Made by a program: the position numbers and the translations under genes. The notes under the pieces are model-generated. The model saw nothing but the letters and a program-made list of their open reading frames with translations. It was not told the origin of the DNA and searched no databases. Shown here piece by piece: positions 11,033 through 22,642 of a stretch of DNA of 64,000 bases. Position 1 is the stretch's first letter; the number at the start of each line of letters is the position of its first letter. Origin of the DNA: Sanguinoderma infundibulare (Eukaryota > Basidiomycota > Agaricomycetes > Polyporales > Polyporaceae); contig JAVLRN010000008.1 of NCBI GenBank assembly GCA_032821775.1, forward strand, positions 2,046,001-2,110,000, written 5' to 3'.

Positions 11033-13185
11033 ATGGATATGTGGAAAGCTGCGACATTAGATTCGTGCGCCCTGGAGCAGAAAATGGCAGGCAGGGAAGG
11101 GGAGTGACATGTTAAGTGGCCGCAGAGTGCCCCAATGATTTTCCTGCCTGTCAGAGAAGTCAGGCTTTTCCCGCCGTCCATGTGTTGCGGCAGAGCGGGA
11201 AGGGGACAACATGCATAGACACGGACGGCAGCATCAAATTGTCACAGGAGACCACACCATACCTTCGCAGCCACGCATTCAAGTCGCGGCCATGGCACTC
11301 GCGACTCCTAAGTCGGTGCGCAGGAGGAGGATGGGGTGCTTCCAAAGTGCTCGAATGAGTCAGATACGAAGTTCTTGCTTCCTTCGCGGACCAAGCCGGG
11401 CTACGTCTCAGGCCTCTGTATTCAGTGCTGTCAGCATCGGCGTTGGACGTTCTAATCGTCACAGTGGGCGCACTTACACGGGGGTCAATTGCACGGTCAC
11501 AAACCCTGGCTGTACGACTTTGGTATTACCCACTGTGTCTGCCTTTCCCGTTTTTTAAGCGGCACCCGACCGAACTCGTTCTCTAGATTCGTAGGAGGTA
11601 CAGGAAAGGTAGGAATGTCCACGGGTATACGCGTGTTCAGTGTTGCAATCGGGGGACCTGTCGGCTGTGTGTCGCGATTGAGGAGATATCCGAAAGATGC
11701 TTCCGCGCCGGAAGAGCCTGAGGGTGCACGCGGACGGCAGTATACGAAGGGAAGTACGGGACGTCGACCGGGTTGTGTTTACGAGGTGAGCCTGGATGAA
11801 GACGGCGATATGGGATGTCTGGGGTCAAAACCGCCGAGCGGAAGTTCGCAACTCGCTACCAAGAAGGTGGCGAATGGCGATGGAACGGTCCAAGTTTCTC
11901 TCCGAAACAAGCCCGAGGTCGGGGAAACCATCGCAGCGTCCGTCCCGAGCGCCGTCCTGAGGATGGTGGGCAGGAGGACTGCTGGCTTGTGATTTTGATC
12001 GCGAACGGCCGACTACGCAAACCTCAACCTCGTGTTTCGCGAGGATCGAGAGGGGCGGACGACCTTTATCAACTAAATATATCATCTGTCAAGCTGAGGG
12101 CGCAGTTTTGCGAAAGGGGGCGGGACTTACGCGTAACGCGCCTTGGGCTGAGCCACCGAGGCGCTGAGTGAGCGTTGAAGGATCGAAAGGTGAAAATTGT
12201 TGAAACGTTGAAGGTTGGCCGTCCGCCGTTGGGGCGAGTTGGCGATCGAGTGTTCAAGGGGTACGCCACCGACCGTCGGTTTGTCTGGGCCAGAGCAAGT
12301 ACAAGTGGTGCGCAAACAGTTGGCGAACAGCACAAGAAACTGGAAGGAGAGAACGCGATTTCATTACGAGAAACTAGGAGTTTACATATGGACGTACATG
12401 TGGGTAGACTAATCTGGTAATGCGCTGTCGGCATCATGGTTCTCGAAAGCCGAGAAGGATTTGAGCCAAAGGCAAATTGAGGGCGGCATAGCTTCTCGAA
12501 CCGCGCGCGTTTGTCGCGATGAGCACGAGAACACAACGCGGCTCCGAGCTTTGCGGAGATCGGGCGAGCGAGTCTGAGCGCGAACAGAGCCTCAGCTGGG
12601 GCAAGGCGGAGGCGGATCGAATGCTGGGAGGAGGCGCGACTGCGCCCGTACTGATGCCACCATCACGACCCAGTCATGGATGTCATAGCAGTCATGTACT
12701 CGGCCCGAGTCAAGGAATGAGCGCAAGGGGGACAGCTGTGACGTTGTGGCGGCGACGGCGACAGTCCGTGTTGGTCACTCAAATTGCACGAGAGAAGACG
12801 GACATAGGCCGGAAGCAGAATGGGAATGGCAGAGGGCGGAGGGGGAGATATTGAGCAAGGCGCACATGAACCGGTGCAGAACGGTGAGCGGGCGATGCAG
12901 GCTAGCGCAGGCAGGCGTCCATTGCGCGCGTCGGCCGTCGCTGTCGCCGGCGGGAGCGACGGGCGGGCGGTGCCAGGCGCCGTCCGGGGTTCTCACGCAC
13001 GGGCCTGAGGCTGACATAAGCGAGGGGACAAGCTGTGTTGGGGGAGTTTGAAAGCGGGTGAAAAGCGGTCGCTTGCTATCATCGCTTCCGACAACGACGA
13101 CCACCCCTCCCCCGTCCTCCTCCTCGCCCTCCGCCCGCCCAACGCCTCGTTTCGCTTTCCTCTTCTTCTCTTCTGTACGACCCCC
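11033..13185. other. 2.1-kb intergenic region upstream of RHO1
   Basis: No gene recognised. The last 150 bp before the RHO1 ATG become strongly C/T-rich, a common feature of highly expressed fungal promoters. Frames in between have no domain or splice pattern. Confidence 0.5.
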
Positions 13186-14291
13186 ATGTCTGAAATTCGC
13201 CGGAAGCTCGTCATCGTCGGCGATGGTGCCTGCGGAAAGGTCTCTTTCCGTCCCGTTTCTCCATCGTACCACACGTATCCTAACATTTATTCCCCCTTGC
13301 GCAGACCTGCCTTTTGATTGTCTTCTCCAAGGGAACCTTCCCCGAGGTCAGTACTTGAACATTCCGCCCCGCCCTCTTGCTCTTGCCGCACATGAGACGT
13401 GGCGTTGTCGTGTGCATTTCACTGGCGCTAATTCAACCACCATTCGTTGTAATCAACAGGTCTACGTCCCCACCGTCTTCGAGAACTACGTCGCCGATGT
13501 CGAGGTCGATGGCAAGCACGTCGAGCTCGCCCTGTGGGATACTGCCGGCCAGGAAGACTACGATCGTCTTCGTCCCCTCAGCTACCCCGACTCTCACGTC
13601 ATCCTCATCTGCTTTGCCGTAGACTCGCCTGATTCGCTTGACAACGTACAGGAGAAGGTCCGCTAACTTCCCTTAACCACTCGCGTTCTCTTTTCCTAAC
13701 ATTCTAACTCGTTTCCGGCTCTTCTCCCTATGTAGTGGATCTCCGAGGTCATGCATTTCTGCGCCGGTCTCCCCATCATCCTCGTCGGCTGCAAGAAGGA
13801 TCTCAGGCGCGACCCCCGTGTGATTGAGGAGCTCAGGAAGACTAACCAGAGGCCAGTCACCCCTGAGGAGGTACGTCTCTCCTCACCCCTTGTCATTTCA
13901 CTTGTTTTCGTATCCCGGCTCCTGTTACAACTGCCTACACAATGACCGCATCGCCCGGTGATACTTCTCGGCCTGAAATGGGCTTGTCTGCCGACGTGTC
14001 ACCACTGCATCTGTCTCACCTGCGTTGCGTGTTCGTGTTGGATTTGATTTCCAGTTTCTCCATTTATTCATTGCCCTATCCATCTATCTGTGGTCCAGAT
14101 ACTGATCCTGCCTTCCTCCTTTTCTTTTAACTTAGGGTATGGCGGTTGCCCAGAAGATCGGTGCGCGGCACTACTTGGAGTGCTCAGCGAAGACGAATGA
14201 GGGCGTCCGTGAGGTGTTCCAGTACGCGACTCGCGCCGCTCTCCTCAGCCGGCCCAAGGGCTCCAAGAAGAGCCACTGCATCGTGCTCTGA
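13186..14291 (+). CDS. RHO1: Rho-family small GTPase, Rho1
   Basis: Rho1 switches between GDP and GTP at the plasma membrane and controls glucan synthase, actin and the cell-wall integrity kinase Pkc1. Five exons (13186-13239, 13305-13346, 13460-13657, 13736-13870, 14136-14291) give 194 residues, the expected length. Visible motifs are the P-loop GDGACGKT, the effector segment VPTVFENY, switch [21 protein letters not shown] for guanine recognition, ECSAKT, and the C-terminal CaaX box CIVL, whose final Leu predicts geranylgeranylation. All introns are GT-AG, and one splits the P-loop from the next helix. No odd residues seen. This is a conserved housekeeping gene. Confidence 0.97.
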
Positions 14292-15689
14292 GCGTGCCTT
14301 ACCCCTGCCCGACCGGCATGCTACCACAAGGTGTGCACGCAGCCCCCGGACCTTCTCGGAGGAAGGAAGGTGGAGGAGGTCAGAGTCGGACTTCTGTGTG
14401 GTCTCCGCTCTGTCGTTCTTACCCTTGCTGTTTACCATCTGTCGTGCGCCCCATGAAGGCAGGAAGAGGTCGGGTTGTCGTCATGGCTAGGATGTGTGCT
14501 GGCTTCGTTGCTTGCAGGCTCAGCGCGTTCGCGCGCGCTTCGGTCTGCTACATCCCTCTCTCATCATCATCCCCCTCATCATTTCCGTGGTCGTCTGCCT
14601 CGTCTCCCCACTCGTCGCCACATCCACACTCACGGTAGCTGTTCGTAATACCCCGTCCCGCCTACGTTCTCACGACTAGTACTATCTTCGCAATGACTTG
14701 TTCACATATCTCTCAATCTCTCCATCTCTCTCTGCCTCTCAATCTTTGTCGTGTGGACCCCCGCTTGTACATTGATCTCCTGATCTACGGCCTTATCATC
14801 GTCTTTCCTGGAGTTTCATCAGGATTTGTCCTTCTGCATGAGTAGTCCCTTGAGTTGAACGGCAGCTACACTTCGTTGATTTGTCTTGCGCTTGGCGAGA
14901 GTGTCTCGCTTTTGGCTTGATCCGCCAAGTGACTTGCTACTTGATACGTGTGCTTACTGTATTTGCCACGCGAACAGAGCACCCCGTATCCAGAGGCCGC
15001 GAGCGCTCCGCGCTGCACCGCACAGTGATCGACAATTACGGCGCGAACTTTGACCGTCGTTTTCTGCTAAGTGCGGCTTTCTGGTAAGCCTTGGCAGCCG
15101 TGGAGTGCATTCGGTGTGGGTGAATGGTATCATCGCACGCATGCTACGTTCGCCCAGGCTCAGGGGACGATCACCGTGCGCAGCGGCCAAGAAGCACGTT
15201 GGGCATTGGAATCCGGGGATACGTGCTCTCCGGTGCGGGCTTGCGGGGCTATCGCGGGCGTGCTTTGGGAATCCTGTCAGGGGCCGGGACCTATCAGAGG
15301 CGTCGTGTATGGAACATTACGGCGGACTTGGATATGGTGCGAGTGGTGCCACTGCGAGCTTGAATCCAATGGGAGGGGACGGGCCTCGCCTGGGCGCCTC
15401 ATGCGCGGTGTTGGCGTTTAGACTCGGACTTGGGGGTGATGGTATTGTTCGGGCTCGGCCTTGGCCCGAGGTGAGTTTCTCGATGCCAGGAGGCGAGTTG
15501 TGCAAGTTGGTTCGCCGCCGCTCGCTATCTGACACTCATGTTCGTCGTCGGCAGTAGCATCACGAACACGCCAGCGGTAGCTTGGCGACGCGGCGCTTTA
15601 GCGTGCTACACGGTAACTGTATAGACAGACGGGGAGCTCATTTGGACAGCGCCAGTTGTATGGCTTCGACATTAGTCTCGCCGACTACA
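14292..15689. other. RHO1 3' region and intergenic DNA
   Basis: The first 500 bp are C/T-rich 3' flank. Later frames are long on both strands but have no domains. No further gene seen. Confidence 0.5.
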
Positions 15690-16270
15690 CATTCCTACCA
15701 GTACCATGGCCGTCCAAGCCCACTAACTCGCCATCAGTGAAGTTTATTATGAAATTGGAAGGCCTGAGAGTCCCTTCAGGACCACTCTTGCCGTGATACA
15801 ATAGCTCTGTTAGCAACTTTAGCTTTGACGAGGAGCCAGAGCCCTCGATTATATGACACGTACCTAAAACAGCAATTGCTTGGAAGCTGGCCACCTCCGA
15901 GTCGAACACCGTCCAGAGCAGCGACTGCAGCGCAGGGTACTTTTCGATCATCGCCTTGATGTTGTTGACGTCCTCGTACTCTTTCTTGAGCGACTATCTC
16001 GACGTCGGGTCCCGTAAACCGGACCGCAGGCCGGCCTGCACGGCTTTGGCTGCCCGGTCGAGGTGGGCAAGCGCGTTGTCGTACTATGTTATATCGGCAG
16101 CGCCGTGTTCCTGAATGATCTTCTTGTAGGCTTCCTCCTCAATATCATATGCCTCCCCCACTGTGTTTGCGGAGTTCCATGGCCACAGACTGGCGCAATG
16201 AATCTCATATAGCAACCTCCTCTCTGGGTAGCTCTGGAGGTGCGAACACAGTGGGCTCGGAGGCGTTTAT
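15690..16270 (-). pseudogene. decayed unrecognised gene
   Basis: Minus-strand reading gives a helical protein-like sequence including EAYDIEEEAYKKIIQEHGAA, NALAHLDRAAKAVQAGLRSG and MIEKYPALQSLLWTVFDSE, followed by a GT donor after about 15863. Two in-frame TAG codons interrupt it, one after AADIT and one after RDPTSR, and the upstream part also breaks frame. The composition and the splice donor say it was once coding. I do not recognise the family. Parts may still be used if the stops are in unrecognised introns, but no good splice pair removes them. Confidence 0.45.
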
Positions 16271-17894
16271 GGCGCTAATCCAGATGGGAATGTCAACACA
16301 GAACTGACGTGATCAATGTGTGCCGCTGACCTGGCAGACATGTGTATGGCGCCTGAATGTCAAGACACTTGTCAAGGTACGGTGATGATATTGCCCAGCC
16401 TGAGGTTGATCGGATCTTCTGAATGACGTGATCCATGGGCGCTTGAGATACTCATTCTGGGAGTATTCGGGGTCCTTTCGGCGTCGTCACCACCCCAATC
16501 CAATTTCTCCTCCTTCTCCATGCTGCTTACCTGTTTTGTTCAAGTTCGCGATCAGATATTCTTCCAAACATGTGTGGCTCGATGCGGTCAGTTTCAAATA
16601 TCCCATTACGGTGCCGCTATCTACTCTCAATTGCACAAACTGCTTACTTATTTCTTTCGCGCTGGGACGACGACCGGGCGCCATGTTTTCAGATGTTAAC
16701 AACCCATAACGTATGGCAGGGAACGTCGCGTATGGGTCTTTGTCCACGGTGGTCTCCAACGTTCGACTTGAATTACCCCCATGGCTCCATGACTAGAAAT
16801 GCACGCGGCACGCGACGAAGGCGGTGGTTCTCCTCGGGCGGATTTGAACGGGGTCGAAGATCCGAGCCTAGTGACCGCGCCTCTGTGTAAAGCGCCGACC
16901 CTCTCCGAACACGAACGCCTCAGTAAGTCCGGAGTGAATCTGACAGAGCGCCTGAAACGAGCTTATGGCTTCGCCGCAGGAAATCATGGTGTTTGCTCAT
17001 GGGCACCATATCGCACGCACAACTGGCGCGCCCTCCGCAGTGAGAGTAACCCCAATGGCTGGTAGTTTGTAATGCTTGTCCGTATGTGACGTGGCCTGCG
17101 ATCCCGCTGACTCAATGAGGCACAAGGACCTACCGGAGGCTTCCCGGCAGCCCAACGTCATATGATCACACAGAGAACTGATCCTTCCCGTGCGCGGTAT
17201 GACCATCTAGCTCAATGCTTGTCTCTCAGTGTACGTCCATTGATCTCGCTCCGTTTGACTTTTCAATGGCACTCACCTCGTATATTCAGGGTTTGTTCAT
17301 TTGCTGGGTTATGATGTCACTCGGAGGCACTTATTCCGGCGCGCCGTGACGTTGCGTTGTTTCAGCAGTGCGTCCCAGGACAAAGAATGGAAGGGTGCTT
17401 CCACTAGGTCACTCCATGGTCGAGATCAAGCACGTAGATTCATCAAAAGCGTGACGATGGTGGTGATTCTCCGATGGCCTTGACGACGCTCGCACCACAA
17501 CCGGGGACTGTTAGTACGCGAGTACTGAATCGCCCTGGTGGTGAGTATGCTTCCATTTTTCCGGTTGGCCAGTATCCGTGCTCGCGATTCCACTATCTCA
17601 GTCAACCAATGTCTGTTGTCTGCCCAGCTCCAAGAGCGCCTTTGGCATGATAATGCACGTATGGATCGGGCGCTGAGCCGTCGTTTGAACCTCGAGTGAT
17701 GCTGTACAGTATATTGGGCTGTGACGCCGCCTAAAGGTGATGATAGAGGTAGCGAACCCACCTTCAGGTTCGGCAGACGAGGCTTCCAAGCAGCCAAGAA
17801 GCATGAGCCGCTCGACCGACTCCAGGTATAAAGCTCTCATTCTCGCAGTCCAGCAAGGCGGTCAGCCACTGCTCGACGCTCAACGCTCAGCAAC
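16271..17894. other. intergenic
   Basis: Contains a minus-strand open frame near 16487-16759 with protein-like composition but no recognisable domain, start or partner exon. Otherwise nothing supported. Confidence 0.4.
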
Positions 17895-18533
17895 ATGAAG
17901 TCCTTCTTGACTCTCACAGCATCCTTTTCGCTCGCCATCGCCCCATTCACTGTCGCCCAACCGCCCATTGGAGCCGGGGTGACCTTCATTTCTGAGAATC
18001 GTGAGTGTCATTCGTCACTGCACCATATATTTACACTGAACTAATCCTTCACATGGCCCACAGCAACTCACCGCACCATTGCAGTCCCTGCATCACCTGC
18101 CCCCCATCCCGGTTCGCCTGTTATCCTCACTACGCTCGGCGATGGAAACTTCTCCACCTTTTTCGTCTCCGACGTTGCCGGGAAAGAAGGCTACAAGCAG
18201 ATCCAGTTCCTCCAGGTCCCACGCGTCCGGCTCTGCTTGACGACACGCGCACCTGACCGCACCGTCGGCCACGACGCTCTCTTGGCTGAGTGCAACAATA
18301 CCGACGTCGAGCAGCACTGGCTCATCCCTAAGAACTCTCGGACCACCATCTCCAACTCGAATGGGGAGTGTTTCACCGTCCCGCTCATCCTGCCGCATCC
18401 CCTCCCGGTACGTCTTAATTTATTACATGGATTACTTGAGACAGGGCCGCTGAAGCTTATCGTTCGACAGCTAACTGTGGGGACGTGCCAGAAGCCAGTT
18501 CCGCAGGACCAACTCTGGACCTTGTTCCAGTAG
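17895..18533 (+). CDS. Small secreted protein with a beta-trefoil-like C-terminal motif
   Basis: Three exons (17895-18000, 18064-18407, 18471-18533) encode about 170 residues. The N-terminus MKSFLTLTASFSLAIAPFTV is a clear signal peptide, probably cleaved near AQPP. The segment LLAECNNTDVEQHWLI and the end QDQLWTLFQ resemble the QxW repeats of ricin-B-type domains, and Cys pairs suggest disulphides, fitting an extracellular protein. The gene at 31.6-32.3 kb and a relic at 33.0-33.3 kb share its layout: signal peptide, central body, and a last short exon starting with Leu. Function is unknown; a secreted glycan-binding role is inference. Domain assignment is weak because only two of the expected repeats are obvious. 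Confidence 0.75.
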
Positions 18534-19130
18534 AGCCCTAATGGTCGTCGGATTTGCGCTGTGACCGTGATAAGAACACAATGCCTGTATCAAAGTGCCA
18601 AATAAATCCGTTTGGGTGTGATGCACTTGTCTCGTGTCATGCCCGAAGTCGATCGCGCGCATGAGGATTCAAAAGGTAGCATTTCGTCCAATAGCCGTTG
18701 TAGCGGTTTCACTGCACACGCGAAACGATACATGTGCATTCAACGTTCAATGGTGATCTTTGGTCTGCTGTCGTCAAGCTGTCGGTAAACGAACAAGAGC
18801 GAAGCTTAAAGCCAGATACTTAGAAGAATGCAGCGACGGCCGCAGCTTTCAGAGTGCGGATCGATACCTGAAGAGGAGATGGACGCCGTGGAATCTGCTT
18901 GAGGCGTCCGTCAGACCGCGAACACAACCTGAAGGTGAAGCCGGGTTTTGACTCTAGGAATCCCGCTGTCGGCCCACTTAGTCGACCATGCTTTGATCGT
19001 AACTTGCATGCAGTAATTCGCTATGCCGCAGCAACAAGTCATGCGATCACTGGATGCACTCATTATATAAGTGAAGTGCATTTGTGATCACCATCTGGAT
19101 CGCATCCAAGATATACTAAACTTTCAAGCT
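18534..19130. other. intergenic between convergent genes
   Basis: The 600 bp between the secreted-protein stop and the carboxylesterase stop hold no gene. The two genes converge here. Confidence 0.6.
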
Positions 19131-21178
19131 TCACGCCTGCTGATGTCTCGCCTGGCTCGCAACGAACGCACACCGCCTCGTCTCCACCTCGGGCTCCTGC
19201 TCGACAACGCTCCCACTGACGCTCGTGCCGTTCGCCTTCGGCTCCTGCAGGACGATCCGCTCCTTGCCCCGCACCGTGTACGCGGGCCACTCGGGCGACC
19301 GACCGAGCTTGAATGTGTTCGGGTCCCCCGCACGCACGAACGACAGCCAGTACGCGATCAGCTCCGCCGCGAACGCCTCGTCCTCGGCGGTCATCTGCTG
19401 GAAGGTCGTGCTGCCGTTGAAGCCGATCGACGTCCCGCGGAACATCATCCAGTTCTCGGCCGAATGGTGCACCTCGGTGTCGTTCGCGGCCTGCGTGCTC
19501 GGCCGCTGGTTGTAGCGGTACGCGAACGCCTTGTTCTCCCCGTGGCTCGCCACGGCGAGCCCCAAGATCTCCCGGCCGCAGCGGACGGTGCTGTCGCCGG
19601 TCGCGTCCGTGAAGCGCTGGGTCGCGTTGTCGAAGTCGGACGAGGGATAAAGCTCGAGGTACCCCTCGAGGTCGGTCTGGGTTAGGCCGGGCGAGTACGC
19701 CTTGAGGGTTTCGGTGATGTTGTTGCCGTCGTTGAACTCTGCGAGAGTCTCGTTGGACGTCGAGCTGTCGGCTGTTCGCGTGAATTTCCATCATGTCAAG
19801 GGGATGGGAGGCAGAAACGGCGCACCCGACAATGACGGGCACGTTTGCAAAGTTGCCCTGTTGGAGGGAGATGGTGGGCGTCTCGGTCAAGACCTTGCCA
19901 TTGATGACCGGGTGGAACAAGTAGTATGGCCCGGTGCTGCGATGTCATATCAATTAGCTGGTCAGGAAATGTAGCCACTTACACAGTAGAACTCGGGACG
20001 CTCACAAGTTGTATACGACAAGATCTTGCGCACTTGCGAGCGTGCTGACGTCGGCCTTGCGGAGACATGCGACCTTGGCTGCAACGGAGCCGCCGCCGCA
20101 GCCAGCCTGCTCGGCGTAATAATTGAACATGGGCTGAACTCTGACGATTAGCACGCGAAGTTTCTTGTGCCGAAAATTACGCTTACCCTCTGCTGCTCGG
20201 GAGTGGGCAACGGCGTCCTGTACATGCTCTGCGCTATCGCCTGGTGGAACAGGTTCCTGTCGACGTTGGCAGTCAAGTGCAACTCGACGCTCGAGCCGCC
20301 GGCACTTTGCCCATTGATGGTGACCCTGCCCGGATCACCGCCGAACGACGCGATGTGTTCGTTGACGAAACGGAGAGCCTGGATCTGGTCGAGGAAGCCC
20401 GCATTGAGGTCGCCCAGGTCGTCGCTCTCGAGTTCGGGCACGGAAAGGAAGCCAAATGAGTCCAGGCGGTAGTACACAGTTACGATGACGACGTTCGGCG
20501 ACTGGTGGATCCAGTGATCGAACGGCAGGGTAGCCGGATTGCCGAATTCGTAGCCTGACGTGGCAGGATGGGGTCAGCTGGGATAAAAGAGGGTAGGAAG
20601 ACGACACAACGGACCTCCGCCGTGAATGTAGAAGAGCACGGGCACTGTGTTCGGGGATCCGCATGAGATGGTTGTACGTACACACATCTATAGGATGTAC
20701 GTGTCTTACAATTGTCACCCTCCTTTGCGCCGGCTGGGGCATAAATGTTGAGCTTGAGGCAGTCTTCGCCCCCTGCGCCTCCCGCATCGCCCACTGGACC
20801 ATGGCGTCAGCTACGTTGCCGCCGAGTTTTCCGGCTGGAGTTCAAAATAGCACGATGCTCACCTGTAGTGGTTCCCTGGATACAGAAGTTGGGGTACGAG
20901 GTCAAGTTGACGATCTGGCTCCCAGCTTCGCTCGAAATACGAGTCGTGTTCAAAACCCGAGGCGCCCTCCACCGACGTTCGTTAAGAGGGGGCTCCGCGT
21001 ATGGTACGCCGAGGTAAGCGACGACATCCGGATAGGAAAGGTTGCCTCTGTACTTGACGTAGCCGAGGTCCACCACTTTCGGCACCGAGTCTTTGGAAGC
21101 CGCAGCCACGAGCTTGAAAAAGCCGACGAGGAGCGTCAAACACGGTATAAGAAGACGTGCCGAGATCATGTTACGCAA
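19131..21178 (-). CDS. Secreted type-B carboxylesterase/lipase
   Basis: An alpha/beta hydrolase that hydrolyses carboxylic esters outside the cell. Seven exons (21178-20863, 20793-20710, 20644-20615, 20554-20187, 20130-20006, 19936-19826, 19764-19131) give about 555 residues, normal for the family. A signal peptide (MRNMISARLLIPCLTLLVGF) leads. Family landmarks follow: YLGVPYAEPP, EDCLKLNIYAP, the oxyanion loop YIHGGG (built by a 30-nt exon), the nucleophile elbow GQSAGG with Ser near residue 227, and a C-terminal HHSAENW region holding the likely catalytic His. Several NxS/T sites (NET, NIT, NGS) suggest glycosylation. Exon 5 and exon 7 acceptors were chosen over nearer AGs because only these keep frame. 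Substrate could be lipid, plant ester or toxin; sequence does not decide. Confidence 0.93.
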
Positions 21179-21670
21179 ATGCGTCTCAGAGTGCGATCGC
21201 GAGAGAGGAGACTGGAAGAGATGAATGAGGGTGAGCCCTGACCGTCTGGAACCCGTGCTTGTCGCCTCTGATTTATGAGTACGCCGGGGGCCGTACGTGA
21301 CCTGCTATGTTTTGCTTTGTGATCGTAAGACCGGGACCTGACAAGGGCGGTTAATGGGAGCGAGTTCGGAACCGGGCATGACTCTTCTGTTCAATAAGTG
21401 CACGCCTGGAGCGGAATTCTGGTGGGTCGGCCATGAATAAGCACAATCGCGTCAACCAACATTGCGACTGTTCAAGCTCAAGGGCTGACGTACGAGTGTC
21501 CGGGCGGATCGAGCATTTGGGACCAATCAGCGAGATGAAACGCGCCGTGCGGTATCACACGGAGGCCGTGAGCCTCCATGTTATACTCGTCCATGGTGCC
21601 CAGTCTACAGTCGAGGATGGGAAGAACCCGCGGGCGATGGCATCGTTTGCTTGTGTGATTGCCCGATAAT
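21179..21670. other. carboxylesterase upstream region
   Basis: No gene seen. This includes the likely promoter of the carboxylesterase gene. Confidence 0.5.
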
Positions 21671-21679
21671 CAGAAGCGA

Positions 21680-21860
21680 CGGGTAAAAGCGAGGCTGCAG
21701 CTATGGATTTGGATTAGCCAACAGATAAGGCACAGAATGATGTTAGCCAGTCTCGCCCTTGTGCAAGTCTTTGAAGATAGATACCAACAATTCAGGAGGG
21801 AGCCTGTTCACAGCGCTCACGATCCCTCTGTCCTGTCACAATGCACTATAAGTGCCCTCA
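21680..21860 (-). pseudogene. F-box N-terminal relic
   Basis: On the minus strand the short stretch VNRLPPELLVSIFKDLHKGE matches the start of the F-box proteins at 24 and 36 kb (LPPELL.YIF). It is followed by a stop within about 25 codons and no leucine-rich body is found. It is best read as a detached, decayed duplicate of the neighbouring F-box family. Residual F-box signature is good but short. Confidence 0.55.
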
Positions 21861-22642
21861 CATCTTATACTCGGCCAAAATTACGGACCATGGAAGCTCT
21901 ATCCAAACACGAACTATGCGCTTGGCCTAGGGGTTCGAATAGCGACTGCGCCTTGAAAACTTGGCGCAAAGTGGAATCTGAGCCAACACGTGAGTTTCTT
22001 ATTGTTTCTGGAAGAAGTCTTGGATACACACCTTCTGACGGAATTGCACCAGTTGGAAGAAGCTTCGAAAGTGCGAGGAGTGCGAGGAGTAAGGTAAACC
22101 GCGCAGGCAGTCAGGAGGATCGACGCGTCGACGCGCCACGTGGGTGACGGTTCATGCCGGATTGGACGCTACAGAGAAAACGCAAACCAGTGCCGAAAAT
22201 CAGGAATAGGCAAACGGCCACGAGCAGTCGAAGATGGATATCCAAGTAGAAGATCATATTCGCAAGAAGCGGGATCACGTTACAAGGGGTGGACAACGAC
22301 GACCGCCGCTTAGCTGACATATTCGTAGGGATCGTTCACAGAGAGGATAGTCGACGGCACACCTGCACGTAGGACGCTGCCCCGGTACACGCTTCCCTCC
22401 AAATACCCCCCCGGTAGCCGGGAGACTCCCGCTTCGTCATAAGCACCTTGTCTGCGGGAGACCCTCCATCTCAGTCGGTCCTGAAATCATATCAGTCCTG
22501 GACCGTCATCGTCATCAGGGTGGGGGAGGGCATCACCAGAAAGCGTCTTCCTCGCAATACCCTCTCTCGCCGTTCTCCCGCTTCGCATATCTGTCAAGTT
22601 GAAGTCAGACGCACGATTCAAGCGACGACGGTCACAGGACAC

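Noticed and set aside
19071..19685. Plus-strand 204-codon frame
   Set aside because: Antisense to the last exon of the carboxylesterase.
21940..21965. B-box-like GGTTCGAATAGC
   Set aside because: No A box or cloverleaf at a suitable distance.
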